A DNA stretch of 64,000 nt, taken from Pseudescherichia sp031987975 (lineage in GTDB: Bacteria; Pseudomonadota; Gammaproteobacteria; Enterobacterales; Enterobacteriaceae). The position numbers were made by a program, and so were the translations under genes. The stretch lies in the NCBI RefSeq assembly GCF_031987975.1, contig NZ_DALZYX010000003.1, forward strand, positions 1 through 64,000, given 5' to 3'. Shown here one piece after another: positions 27,011 through 39,500 of the stretch; position 1 is the stretch's first letter; every line of letters begins with the position of its first letter. The notes under the pieces are model-generated. The model saw only the letters and a program-made list of their open reading frames with translations. It had not been told where the DNA came from and searched no databases.

Positions 27011-29143
27011 TCAGGCTACCGATGCCACATTGCTGTTGCGCGCCGCCTGCTGCAGCAGGGTATCGCGCGGCCCATCGGCAATAACCTTGCCGTTCTCCAT
27101 CACCACAATCCGGTCTACCAGGTTCAGCAGCGCCGGACGATGGGTCACCAGCACCAGGGTACGTCCGGTGAGCCACTGCTGGAGCTGGCGGATCACCCAC
27201 GCTTCCAGCTGCTCATCCATTGAGGCCGTAGGCTCGTCGAGCAAAACAATCTGCGGGTTACGCACGATCAGGCGGCTGAGCAGCACCATTTGCCGCTGAC
27301 CGCCGGAGAGGCCACGTCCGCCCTCGTTGATCAGTCGGTCGAGGCTGGCGGCATCCTGCTGCACCATGCCGATCGCCCCGCTGATGCGCAGGGCCTGGAT
27401 CAGTTCCGCCTCGGTGGCGTGCGGATGGCCCAGCATCAAATTCTGCCGCAGGGTGCCGAAGAAGAGGCGCGAATCCTGGGAGAGATAGCCCACCTGGCGG
27501 CGGACATCCATGGGATCGATATGCGCCATATCGACGCCGTCGATAATCACCTTGCCCTTGCTGGCCTGCGCCTGGCCCGAGAGCAGCTTCAGCAGGGTCG
27601 ATTTACCCGCCCCGGTCTTGCCGAGGATCGCCACCCGCTCGCCGGGTTTGATCTCCAGACCGTCGATCTGCACCGCCTGATCGCCCTTCTCGGGATCGTA
27701 GCTGTACTGCACCTTCTGCGCCTGGTAGTGACCGGCCAGCACCGGGCAGTGGGCCATTTTCTGATCGGCGCTCTTATCCAGCGGTTTCTTGAGCAGATCG
27801 TCGAGGCCGTTCATCGCCATTTTGGCGTGCTGCCAGCGGGAGAAGACCATGGTCAGCTGCATCAGCGGCGCGATGGTGCGCGACGAGAGCAGGCTACAGG
27901 CCACCAGCGTACCGGTCGTAATGTTACCTTCCATAACCAGATAGCAGCCGAAGACCAGCATCCCGGCATAGGTGATCTGCTGGACGGTAGAGGCCCAGCC
28001 GCTCAGCCGTGCTCCCCACACGCGCTGCTTCATGCCGATGTTAGCCCCCACGGCATGGGTATGCTCCCACTGACGCTGAAAATATGGCTCAGCCTGTAGA
28101 GCTTTAATATCCTCCACGCCCTCAATGGACTCCACCAGCACCGCGTTGCGGATCGCGCTCTCACGCATCCCCTCTTTCGCCAGCCTCGCCATCGGCCACT
28201 GAACGAGGATCCCAGGGATCACGATCAGCGGAATGGCGATCAGGGGGATGATCACCAGCGGGCCGCCCACCAGCGCCATGATACCGAGGAACAGCAGTAC
28301 AAACGGGATATCCATCGCCGCGCCGACGGTGGTCGAGGTGAGCAGCTCGCGCACCTGGTCAATCTCACGCAGCTGGGAGATGAACGAGCCGGTAGATTTG
28401 GGTCGGGCATCGTTTTTGATCGCCATCGCCCGGGCAAAGAAGAGCGAGGAGACGTTGAGATCGATATGCTTACCCATGATGTCAGAGACGTGGGTACGCG
28501 CCAGGCGGATCATAAACTCCAGCAGGGCGGCGAACAGCACGCCGATAAACAGCACCCACAGGGTGGGGATCGACTGAGCGGGAATGACGCGGTCATAGAC
28601 CTGCATCGAGAAGAGGATCCCCGCCAGGGCCAGCACGTTGCCCAGCACCGAGGCGAGAGCGATCTCCGAGAGCTTGCGCTTGGCGTGGCGGAAGTGCCGC
28701 CAGAACCAATGCTCCTCCCAGGGGCGGGTAAAGTCATCGATACGGGAGTCGCGCCCCCGGGCGGCGATGCCGAGCATCACTACCTCCGGCTTGACGCGGG
28801 TCAGCAGCGTCTCCAGCGCCTCCTCGCGCACCAGATCGCCCCCCTCGCTGAGCCAGTAGGCCACCAGTCCGTCGGCGTCGATAGTCTCCAGCAGCATCAG
28901 CTCGCCGGACTCCAGTTGGACGATGACCGGCAGGTTTTGCGCGTTCCAGCGCATCTTCTCCAGCTCTACCACGCGTACCTGGAGTCCCATCAGGCCGCTT
29001 AATCTCTCCAGCCGCGCGTTAAGCGGCAAACTCTCAAACCAGCGCATCTGCTGGCGTACGGCAGGCGCGTCCGCCGGCAGGCCAAACCGCCCCGCCGCAC
29101 GCACCATGACATTGATCCAGCTCTCGGTATCAGGCTGTTGCAT
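27011..29143 (-). CDS. Type I secretion ABC transporter/permease (BapC/LapB-like)
   Basis: The 710-residue exporter has an N-terminal C39-like domain (1-130) without the catalytic Cys or His, as in RTX and adhesin exporters that do not process cargo. About six TM helices follow (160-450), then an ATPase domain with Walker A GKTGAGKST (about 508-516), signature LSGGQRQ and Walker B IVLLDEP (about 633-639). AAGGAG precedes the start. The neighbours are a TolC-like protein (upstream) and an HlyD-like protein (downstream), giving a complete type I secretion system for the adhesin. Confidence 0.92.
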   Translation of the reverse strand: MQQPDTESWINVMVRAAGRFGLPADAPAVRQQMRWFESLPLNARLERLSGLMGLQVRVVELEKMRWNAQNLPVIVQLESGELMLLETIDADGLVAYWLSEGGDLVREEALETLLTRVKPEVVMLGIAARGRDSRIDDFTRPWEEHWFWRHFRHAKRKLSEIALASVLGNVLALAGILFSMQVYDRVIPAQSIPTLWVLFIGVLFAALLEFMIRLARTHVSDIMGKHIDLNVSSLFFARAMAIKNDARPKSTGSFISQLREIDQVRELLTSTTVGAAMDIPFVLLFLGIMALVGGPLVIIPLIAIPLIVIPGILVQWPMARLAKEGMRESAIRNAVLVESIEGVEDIKALQAEPYFQRQWEHTHAVGANIGMKQRVWGARLSGWASTVQQITYAGMLVFGCYLVMEGNITTGTLVACSLLSSRTIAPLMQLTMVFSRWQHAKMAMNGLDDLLKKPLDKSADQKMAHCPVLAGHYQAQKVQYSYDPEKGDQAVQIDGLEIKPGERVAILGKTGAGKSTLLKLLSGQAQASKGKVIIDGVDMAHIDPMDVRRQVGYLSQDSRLFFGTLRQNLMLGHPHATEAELIQALRISGAIGMVQQDAASLDRLINEGGRGLSGGQRQMVLLSRLIVRNPQIVLLDEPTASMDEQLEAWVIRQLQQWLTGRTLVLVTHRPALLNLVDRIVVMENGKVIADGPRDTLLQQAARNSNVASVA

Positions 29144-29166
29144 AACTACTCCTTGGCCGTTAGCGC

Positions 29167-30510
29167 TTAAAGTGATGGCAGGGTATCGCCGATGGTGCGG
29201 CTACGCTCAATGCCTAACATATCCAATAGATTATCCGCGGCGGCCGCATAGCGGACCGCAGCGTCCCAGGCGTCGTAGCGGGCGGTAATCGACGCGGTAT
29301 CGGCCTGAAATACATCCTGCTCAATGCTGAGCAGATCGTTAAGGCTGCGCTTGCTCAGGCGATACTCATCGCGATAGACCCCACGGGCGCGATCGGCGCT
29401 CAGGTACTGCGCATCCCCTGCCCGCTGACGCTGCTGCGCCCCGGTGAGGTCGGCCCACGCGGTGGCGGCGCGCTGGTTGATCTCCAGCTTGCTGGCCTCC
29501 ACCTGCGCCCGGGCGCTGGCCCTGTCCCCTTCGGCGGCATCAACGCGCGCGCCGACGGCCCCGCCCTGGTAGATCGGTGCATCCACTACCAGCTGCACCT
29601 GGTCATCCCAGTAGCTATCGTCATCGTTCTGATAGCGCGTCCTGCCCGCCTGCACCGAAACCGTCGGCCAGTGCTGGGCCTGGGCCTGGCGAATGCGATC
29701 GTCCGCCGCCAGCTGCCTCGCCTGGGCGCTGCGCACCGCATTGCTGCGTTCGTAGGGGAGCGAATTAAGGGTAATTTTCTGCTTCATCAGATCTTCAGGC
29801 AGATCGGGGAGCGTGTCCGACATCACGCCGGTGAGCACGCTCAGCGCCGCCTGGGCGGAGCGGGTCTGCGCCTCGTACTGGGCGAGGGAGGCGTTCAGCC
29901 CGGCAATGCGCGTCTGCGCCTGCAACACGTCGGACTGAGAGCTTAATCCGGCCTCGGCGCGCAGATCGGCCATCTCCTGCACGCTCTGCAGTGAGACAAT
30001 ATTTTTGCGCGCCGCCTCGGCCAGCGCCTGGTAGCGTTTAACCTGTAGATAGGTTTGCAGCGTCTCCATCCCTACCTCGTTGAGGGAGTTATAGAGATCG
30101 TAGCGATAGGCGTCGGAGAGGTTATGTTGCTCATCGATGCTGCCGCCGGTTTTGCCAAAGTCGTAGATTAGCTGCTTGAGGCTGACGCCGCCGGAGCCGT
30201 TGTTATTGAGGGAGCCTGCCGAGTCATTGCGGTGCGAACGCCCAACGTTACCCTGCAGGGATATCTGTGGAAACCAGGCGCTCTCCGCTTCGTCGAGGTT
30301 GGCCTTTCCTACATGGATCTGCGCCGCCGCCTGGGCAATTTTGGGGTTGCGGGCGAAGGCACGTAAAATCGCTTCTTTGATGGTTAGCTGCGCCTGGAGC
30401 TGCTCTCCGGGTGCGGCCTGCCAGTTAAACTGCTCTTCTCCATATGCTGAGGTCATCACGCTCGCTCCGAGCACGGCCAGCAAAACTACATATAATGCCT
30501 TTGCTTTCAT
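29167..30510 (-). CDS. TolC-family outer membrane factor (BapB/LapE-like)
   Basis: The 447-residue protein has a Sec signal peptide (MKAKALYVVLLAVLGASVMTSAYG) and the repeated TolC coiled-coil halves: TIKEAILRAFARNPKIAQAAAQIHVGKANLDEAESAWFPQ and the corresponding KLEINQRAATAWADLTGAQ. It ends near LLDMLGI. It forms the outer membrane channel of the dedicated secretion system. It lies 80 bp after the adhesin stop, with a perfect inverted repeat in the gap, and 23 bp before the ABC gene. Confidence 0.9.
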   Translation of the reverse strand: MKAKALYVVLLAVLGASVMTSAYGEEQFNWQAAPGEQLQAQLTIKEAILRAFARNPKIAQAAAQIHVGKANLDEAESAWFPQISLQGNVGRSHRNDSAGSLNNNGSGGVSLKQLIYDFGKTGGSIDEQHNLSDAYRYDLYNSLNEVGMETLQTYLQVKRYQALAEAARKNIVSLQSVQEMADLRAEAGLSSQSDVLQAQTRIAGLNASLAQYEAQTRSAQAALSVLTGVMSDTLPDLPEDLMKQKITLNSLPYERSNAVRSAQARQLAADDRIRQAQAQHWPTVSVQAGRTRYQNDDDSYWDDQVQLVVDAPIYQGGAVGARVDAAEGDRASARAQVEASKLEINQRAATAWADLTGAQQRQRAGDAQYLSADRARGVYRDEYRLSKRSLNDLLSIEQDVFQADTASITARYDAWDAAVRYAAAADNLLDMLGIERSRTIGDTLPSL

Positions 30511-30550
30511 CTATCCACCCTGACTGTCCCTGGTGATATTTTTATAATCT

Positions 30551-30576
30551 TTTATGCCTCATCCCTGAGGCATAAA
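30551..30576. other. Perfect 11-bp inverted repeat between adhesin and TolC-like genes
   Basis: TTTATGCCTCA (30551-30561) and TGAGGCATAAA (30566-30576) flank TCCC. Neither strand has a T-tract after the stem, so a classical terminator is unlikely. In the minus-strand transcript it would form a stable stem 15 bases after the adhesin stop. It could stabilise the 3' end or set the ratio of adhesin to secretion apparatus. Confidence 0.7.
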
Positions 30577-30590
30577 TGACAGGGATAACG

Positions 30591-33500
30591 CTATACCATA
30601 TTGACGTGCAGCCCTTGCTGGACCAGCACATCGCCTAACGTCGTGTTTTGTGCACTGTTGTGATAGACATCGAACTGCATCCCGTCCACTTCGCGCTGTC
30701 CGCTGATGGCCCAGATGTCGTTCGCCCCATGCACCAGGTTCACCTGGTCGCCGTTGCTGCCTTTAATCACCAGATCGTCTTCCGGCTTATCGGTTACCGT
30801 CAGCGCTTCGTTCAGATCGAGCGTCAGGCTGTTAGTACCGGATTTACCAAGGTCGATAATCTCGATGCTGTGGACGCGGCTCGCGGCATCAATAAGGTTA
30901 AGGATCATATTGACGCCATCGAGCACCAGGGTATCGGTCCCCGCACCACCGTTAATATCGATAAAGCCCAGCGTTGAGAGATGGATCGTGTCGTTACCCT
31001 CGCTACCCTGCACGCTCTCACCGCTCTCCTGCGTCCCGTCAGCCAGCGTGATGCTCAGTCCGCCAATGGTGAAGGCATCGTCAGCCGATGCGCTCTGGGC
31101 GCTGGCGTCAGTGGTACTCTCCTCACTACTGGTCGCCGCAACGCGACTCACGGCAGCAGGCGCTGTGCTGCTCTCCTCCGTGGTCTGTTGAGTGGTATCG
31201 CTGCTCTCTACCGCACTGGCTGCCAGCAGCGAGAAGCTGGTGGCTTCGGCTGCCAGAGTTTGCGTCCCGACTGGCGGTGTGGTGGTGGGGTTGCTACCGT
31301 TGAGGCCAACGTTCAGGTATCCCACGTTACCAGCAGCATCTGCTGCATAGAGATTGAGGACGGTGCTTAGCGATAAAATCCTTGCTAAATCAAGCCCTAC
31401 ATCAAGCGTAGTTGACCAGCGGCCATCTGCACCGGTTATTGCCGTCGCCTGCGCAAGATTGAGCAGGTTGAGGTGTACCAGCGCCCCCTGACCGAGGTTA
31501 TTCGAGGTCCCGCTAATGGTCAGCTTCGCCGAGCCGAGCAGGCCGGTAAGCACGCCACCCAGTAAGCCCAGCAGGTTGGTAACCGGGTTAATTGCCAGCG
31601 TCGGCTGGGTCAGCTTGACGCTAACGTCCGCCTCGGTTGCCGTGGTATTCCCTACCCGGTCGGTTACCGCTACGCCCACTTTCAGCGCGCCGGTGGCGAG
31701 GTTTTGCAGCACCGAGTTGCTGACCGTGGCCGTCCAGTTGCCCGCCGCGTCGACGAGAGCGTTGATCGGCGTCCCGCCAAGGGTAACGACAACCGACGCG
31801 CCTGCCGGAACACCGCCAATTTTGCCGCCGATGACCTGGCCCGACGCCGCCTCGTTAATGTTGAGGTAGCCGTCGTTACCAAACAGCGAGGTCAGCGAGA
31901 TAGTCGGCAGGTTGTGGGTGATCACATCCAGCAGCGAGGTGGCGGTCGCGTTCTTCCCTGCCGGGTTGACCAGGCTGGCGTTGACCGTCAGCGTCCCGTC
32001 CAGCAGCGCCGCGAGATCGGTTTTCGGTACCGAAACGGACCAGTTGCCGTTGGCCGCCACCGTTGACTGGTAGGTTTTACCGCCAAGAGAGACGTTGACC
32101 AGCGAACCGGCTGCGTTGGTACTGGTCCCGGTAATCACCTGCGCGCTGAGGATCTCCGCCGCGTTCAGACCGTTGCCGCCGAACAGGGTGTTGATCAGCA
32201 GCGACGGTGCCTGCTGAATGGCGACCGTCAGATCCTGCGCCGTGGAGGCAACGTTACCCGCCACGTCGCGGGCGGTGGCGGTAACCTGCAGCAGGCCATC
32301 TGCCAGCCCTTGCAGCGATAGCGCCGGAACCGGCAGCTGCCAGGTACCGTTTGCCCCAACGGTAGTGGTCAGGCTCAGCGGACCGATATTGACGTCAACG
32401 ACCGTACCCACAGCAAGGTTGGTACTGGTCCCCGACAGCAGCGGCGTGGAGAGCAGATCGCCGAGATCCAGCGTACCGTTGCCAAACAGCGGGTTCAGGC
32501 CCAGGGTTGGCAGGTTCTGCACGATGGCGTTTACCACCTGGTTGCCGGTCACCACGTTACCGACGGTATCCACGACGCTGGCGGTGACGTTGAGCGCGCC
32601 GTTGACTACGCTGCCCGCTAATGCACCTGCCGGTACCGTCACCGACCAGACGCCATCAACCACGTTGCCGACGAAGCTCTGGCCCGCCACGCTCAGGTTA
32701 ACGACCCCGGAAGCGAGGCCCGCCGCCGTACCGCTGATGGTCTGCGCCACCCCCAGATCGGCAAGGTTGATGTAACCATCGTTACCGAACAGGGTATTGA
32801 TTGCTACCGTCGGCAGATTCGCCAGCCCTACCCGCACTTCGACCGGGGCGGCAATCTGTGCGGTGTTGCCATCCGGAGTGACAATGGTTACCTGCGGCTG
32901 GAATACGCCGTCCAGCAGGCCGGTCAGATCGGATGGTGCCAGATTAATAGAGAACGCCCCGCCCGCGTCCACTGCACCCAGGAAAGTTTTACCTGCCACC
33001 TGCACTTCGACGCGGGAGCCTACCGGGGCGTTGCCCACGACGCCGCTGATGGTCTGGTTCAGCAGCGAGCCGGCTACGTTGAGCACGTTGTCGGTAAATA
33101 CTGCCAGGCTATTGAGTACCGGCGCGACCAGATCCACCTTGATCAGCGCGGTCTGGCTCGCCGGGTTACCGTACTGGTCGAGCGCGCTGATGGTAATCGG
33201 TACGTCCCCAGTGCCAATTCCCTGTAGCAGAGCCTGAACCGTTGCCGGCAGGTTCACGGCCCAGCGGCCGCTGCCGTCAACGTTAGTGGTAAAGGCCTCT
33301 GCATCACCGATCTGGATAGTCAGCTGCTGTCCGGCCAGACGGGTTGAGGTGCCGCTCAACGCCGCACCCAGCAGTTCAGGAATGCTCAGTACACCGTCAC
33401 TAAACAGCGGATCGAGTCCGATGGTCGGCAGGGCACGGGCAACGTTAAAGCTGGCGCTGGTGTTGACCACGTTGCCAAAGGCATCGGTGATCGCCAGGCC

Positions 33501-36500
33501 CACGCTCGCCTGACCATCCGGCAGAGTATTAAGCAGCGTATCTGGCAGTACCGCAGACCAGGTGCCGGTGACGGTATCCACAACCGCATTGATCGCCTGG
33601 CCGCCGAAATTAACCACCATTTCCGTGACGTTTGCCGCGTTATTAAGCGTACCGGTCAGGGTCTGGGCAACGCCGCTCTCCACGCTGTTGAGCACGTTGT
33701 CCGCCGTCATCAGGATATCGCCTACCACCGGCAGGTCGGTCAGCGCCAGGCCAACATCGACAATTTCCTGACGGGTATTGCCGTTGGCATCGATCACATC
33801 AAACTGCAACGCCAGGGTGTCGGTGAGCAGTCCCTGCCACAGGGTCGGCGGCAGGTTGACGGAGAAGCGGCCATCCGGGCCGACCAGCAGATCGTTGATG
33901 GTGACATCCGTCCCCACCAGCGTCAGGTTGACCCGCGCCCCGCGGTAGTCGCCGCTAACCTGTCCCGTCAGGGTCTGGGTGACCAGCGACTCGGCCACGT
34001 TCAGGATGCCATCGCCGAAGAAGAGCGAGTCAAAGAGCACGCCCAGCGTCGGGTTGAGCGCCACGTTCAGCGCGACGTTGTTGGTGGAGACGTTACCCGC
34101 GCTATCCCGTGAAGTGATGCTGATCACCTGCGCGCCATCGGTCAGGGTAGAGAAATCGATATTTGGGAAGTCATAGCGCCAGTTCCCCTGCGCATCGACC
34201 TGCCCGGTCCAACTGATAGGCCCAAGCTGAATGGTCACCTCGTTACCCGGATCGCCGGTTCCCTGTAGCAGCAGACCCGATGCAGCGCTGACGGTATTGA
34301 GCACCGCTGGAATGCCCAGCGCGTCAACGTAGAGCAGCGGCGCGCTGGCATCGACCGTTATTGGCTGGGTGGTACTTTGCGGGTTGCCTGCCGCATCGGT
34401 AATGGTGGCGGTCAGCGGATAGGTACCGTCGGCCAGCCCCGCGACGTCGCTCTGCGGAACGGTGACTGCCCATTCGCCCTGAGGATTGACCGTCGCATAG
34501 TAGGTTTTACCGTTGAGGGTCACCTGCACGTCGCGGCCAGGTTCGCTGGCGGTACCGCTGATGGTCTGGCTTAGCCCTTTCTCATCAATATTGACGATGT
34601 TGTCACCGGCAAAGCTGTTCAACGTGATGGTCGGCGCAAGGGTATCGACGACAAACGCCTGCGCTGCGGTAAAGCCTGGGGTTGTTACGCTCTCGACGCC
34701 AAGGGTATGTGGTCCGTCACCCAGCAGCGCGCGTGGCACGTTAAAGGCCCAGCTGCCATCTGGTGCAATGGTCGCTGTGCCAATCACGGTTCCATCCAGC
34801 ACGACGTTAACTGTTCCCGTCACGTTAGTTGCCCGGCCACTGATTGGCAGGGTATCGGTAGCAAACTCGCTGGCGTTAACAAGGTTATCGCCCGCAATCA
34901 CGTCCAGCGTCAGGAAGGCTGGCGGCGGGGTGAGATCGACCGTCAACGTACCGCCATCGATCGATACCAGGTTGCCAGCACGATCCGTGGCCTGAACGGT
35001 GATATTGCCCGCCGTCAGCCCAGCCATATCCGCAGGCGTGAGCTGTAGCGTCCAGCTGCCGTCCGCCTGAATGGTAGTGGTGAAAGTACGCCCGTTCGGG
35101 AAGGTAACCTGCAGCGGCGACCCGGCTTCCAGGTTAGTTGAGGTCCCGGCAATGGTCTGTACCGTCTGGCTCTCGTCGTAGGTCAGCACGTTATCGCCCG
35201 CAAACGGCGTTGTAACCACCAGTCCCGGCTGATCGATCAGGATAGTGACCGGTGCGCTGGTGCTATTTGTGTTGCCCGCCCCGTCAATCACCGTGACCTG
35301 CACGCTTTGATCCCCGCGTGCGACCCCATCCCAGTCAGCATCGCTCAGCGTCAGGGACCACGTCGTACCTTCTACCGGCACGTTAGCAAAGAGCTTGCCG
35401 CCCACCGTCACGTTAACCTGCGTTCCCACCGGGTAAGGCGAGGTAAAGCTGCCAGCGAGGGTATTCGTGCCGCTCGCCTCATCAACGTTAACCACGTTAT
35501 CGCCAAACAGCGGCGTAGTAAGGGTCACGTTCGGCGGGGTCAGTGCCACCTGGTATGGCACCGGAACGGTAGCGCTGTTGCCGAACTGATCCTCTGCATA
35601 GATCACCAGCGTGTGTGGCCCCTGGGCCAGCGACTGCAGCGAGCCTGCTGGCAGGTTAATGGTCCAGGTGCCATCCTCCAGCACGGTAGCGGTATACGGC
35701 GTGCCGTTAACATCGACCCGAATCGTCACAAACTGGTTAGGCCCAAGCACCTGGGTAGAGCCGGTGATTTGCGCTGCGCCAGCCGCCTCGGCGATGTTGA
35801 GAACGTTATCGCCAAACAGCGGATCAGCAATTGGCGCTGGCAGCGAGGTACGTACCTGGAAGCTGCCCGCATCGGTATCGGTATTGCCAGCCCGATCCCT
35901 GACGGTGACCTCAAAGGTTGGCGTGGTGTTATTTGCCAGGTCTTGCAGATCGTCAGCTGGCAGGGTGATGATCCAGTCGCCGTTCTCCTGCACCACCTCG
36001 GTATAGGTCTGCCCCGTGCTTAACGTGACGCTGACCGTCTGCCCCGGCCCGGTGACACCGGTATTGCCGCGCAGCACCTGATCGCTCTGCGACTCGGTGA
36101 AGTTCAGCGTGCCATCGCCAAACGGCGTAACAAACTGCGCCTGCGGCAGGGCATCAACAATCGCCTCAAAGCTGCCCTGCCCGGTAATTTGGTTACCGGC
36201 AACATCGGTAACAATAATGTTTACGCTCAGGACGCCATCCGGCAGCGCCTGCAGCTGTGCTGCCGTCAGCGGCAGCGTCCAGGTCGCCCCGTCTACCGTC
36301 GCAGCGACGGCCGGACCGTTGTTGACGCTGACCAGCACGCTGCCCACCTGCCCTGCGGGCACGCCCGTTGAACCGGTAAGCGCCGAGTCAGCCTGCGTCT
36401 CGGCGAAGTTCAGGATGCCGTCGGTAAAGGCAGTATTCAGCGTTGGCGGCGCCAGCGCATCGGTGCGGACAATAAACTCCTGCGCTGGCGAGGTAGAGAC

Positions 36501-39500
36501 GTTACCCGCCCGGTCGGTAAGGATCACCGTCATGGCATGGGTGCCGTCAAGCAAGCCGTTGAGCTGCTGCGGCGTTAGCGGCACCGTCCAGTTACCGTTG
36601 ACGTCTACGGTACCGACAAACTCCTGTAGGCCATCCACTACGATCCTTACCTGCTGGTTTGGCCCGGCCTGGCCGGTAGAGCCGGTAATTTGCGCGCCGG
36701 TATTGGCCTCCTGCTGGTTGAGGTAGCCATCACCAAACAGCGCTAGCGGCAGCTCTGCCGCAGGTCCAAAGCGTACTGCATCGAGGCTGCCGCTGGCCGT
36801 GGCCGGATTACCAAAGGTATCCAGCGCCGTAACCGTAATAGGCAGGATGCTGTTCGCCTGGACCTGTATTGCCTCTCCAGGAACCGTTACGGCCCAGGTA
36901 GTACCGTTGACGGTGCCGAGGAAGCTTTGGGTACCAATAGTGACGGTGACCTGTGTGCCTGCTGGCAGGCCGCTAACCGTCCCGGTCAGCGTGGTACCCG
37001 CCGCCAGCTCATTCGAGCTAGCAATGTTATCGCCAAAGACAGGGTTGAGCGTAATGGCTGGGGCATTCTGGGTGTTAACATTAATCGGCACCGGCACAGG
37101 CTGAACATTACCCTGCGGATCGGTGACGCTGAAGTTTAGCTGGGAGGTGCCCTGCGGCAGCGACTGTAAATCCGCCGCCGGAATAATCATGCTCCAGCCA
37201 CCGTTATCGTCAATGACTGCTGCAATGGTTTTGCCGTTAATGGGCAGCAGCACCGTCAGGCCCGGCGTACCGGTCCCGGTGAGGGTTTGATCCAGCAGCG
37301 ACTCGGCAATATTGACCCGGCCATCTTCAAGGAAGGTGCCTGCCGTCTGCACGGTAAGCAGCGGCGGGGTCAGATCGATACTAACGGAATGGGTCGCCTG
37401 CGCTCCGTTTTGGGCAGCATCCACCGCCGTGGCGGTAACGGTATAGGTGTTTCCGTCAGTTAACGCCTGCACCGCCGTCTGTGGCACGACAAACTGCCAG
37501 GTACCATTGCTGCCAATGGTGGCGCTATAGGTCACGTCGTTAAAGGTGGCGCTGACCACCGTTCCCGCCGCCAGATTGGTCGAGGATCCGCTAATTAACA
37601 GCTCACGACCCTGCTCCTGGATATTAATGATGTCATCCTGCGCCACGGTATTGACGGTCAGCGTCGGCTGAGACGCCGGCGTGGCGGCAAAGATCACGTT
37701 TTGTGCGCCGGTCGCCACGTTGCCAGAGCGATCGCTCACCTGCACGCTGATGGTTTGTGTCCCGTCGGCCACTGCCGCCAGCACTTCCGGCAGGATATCC
37801 AGCGTCCAGCTGCCGTCTGCCGCAACGTTGGTCGTGTAGGTCTGGCCGTTCAGGGTAACGGAGACCGTTTGCCCCTCCTCCACGCGGGTGGTCGTGCCGC
37901 CGATGGTCAGCGGACTTTGCGCCTCCAGAGCATTAACATAGTTATCCGCCGCCACGGTATTCACCGCAATCAGTGGGGCATTCAACGGTGATGCATCGAG
38001 GGTAAAGCTGCCTGGGACAGTCGTCGTATTGCCCGCCGGATCGGTGATCCTGGCCGAGATTGCTACCGGACCATCGGCAACGTTAGCCAGCGCCCCCGCT
38101 GGCAGCGTAATGCTCCAGGTCCCGTCCGGCTGAAGGATCGCATCATAGTTCTGGCCGTTAACCAGCACGATCACCGCCTGCACGTTCTGCGCATCGTATG
38201 GCCCGCCGGTGCCGCTGATAACAATGGCTCCGCTGGCTTCGCTGCCGTTGACGATGTTATCTGCCGTCACACCATTGATAGTCAGCAGTGGCGGCACGGT
38301 ATCAACGTTCAGCGGTGCGGTCTGCGTGTTCTGATTACCCGCCGCATCGGCAACGGTGACCGTCACCGTATGCGATCCCTGAGCCAGCAGACCGATTTGC
38401 GTCGGGGTCAGCGGCAGCGTCCAGTTACCGTTGGCATCCACCGTACCGCTTATCGGCGCGCCGTTGTCCAGCTGAACGCTCACGCTCTGGCCTGCTCCTC
38501 TGCTGCCGGTGGTCCCGGTCAGCGCACCACCTGCCGCCGCTTCCAGGGCGTTGATGGTGCCGTCGCCAAACGGCGTATTGATCGTCGCCACGGGCAGCTG
38601 CTGGGTAACGATCAGGAACTGCTGCTCACTGGAGAGCGGTAAGCTATTCACATCGACTGAAGAGACGGTCACGGTTGCCGTTCCGTCGCTAATCAGTGCG
38701 GCAGCGGCATTGGGTACGGTCACGGTCCAGAAACCGCCAGCATTTACCACGCCCTGATACTGCTGCCCGTTAAGGGTCACGGTGACCGGAGTGCCTTCAG
38801 GAATACGCGCCGAGGAGCCGCTGATGGTGATCCCGTCGCTGATATCCGCCAGGCTAATGGCGTTATCCCCTTCGACCGGGTTAATGAGCAGCGCGCTGGC
38901 GGTAGAGTCTACGGCGAAGTCAACGGTCACTGGCGCGGAGGCATTGCCCGCGCTGTCGGTTACCGTCACCGTGAGCTGCTGAGGGCCATCGGCAAGATCG
39001 CTCAAGGCCGTAGCCGGAACCGGTATCGCCCAGCTGCCGTCGGCGTTAACCACGCCGCTGAGCGGCTGGCCGTTCACGGTAAGCGCCACCGTGGCACCCG
39101 GCTCGGCAGGTACGGTTCTACCGGTCAGGGTAAAGCCGTTTGCCAGCTCGGCAGGATCGAGCACGTTGTCACGGGTAACCGGATCGACCACTACGTTCGG
39201 CGGCGTGGCATCAAGGCTAACCTCCCGGGTAACGGTTATGGTGTTGCCTGCCGCATCGGTCACGGACACGGTATAAGCAACCTGCCCGTCCGGCAGCGAA
39301 GCCAGTGCCCCGGCAGGCAACGTCACCACCCAGCTGCCCGGCGTTACACCCGGCAATGCCGTGTAGCCCGTACCGTTCACATTCACAACAACCTGAGCTG
39401 CGTCTGGCGAGGTAATATTGATAGCCTGGTTGCTCTGCACCTCCGTGGCGTTGAGCGTATCCGTGCCGTTGATAGGCTGGACGGTCACCTCAGGCGGCAG

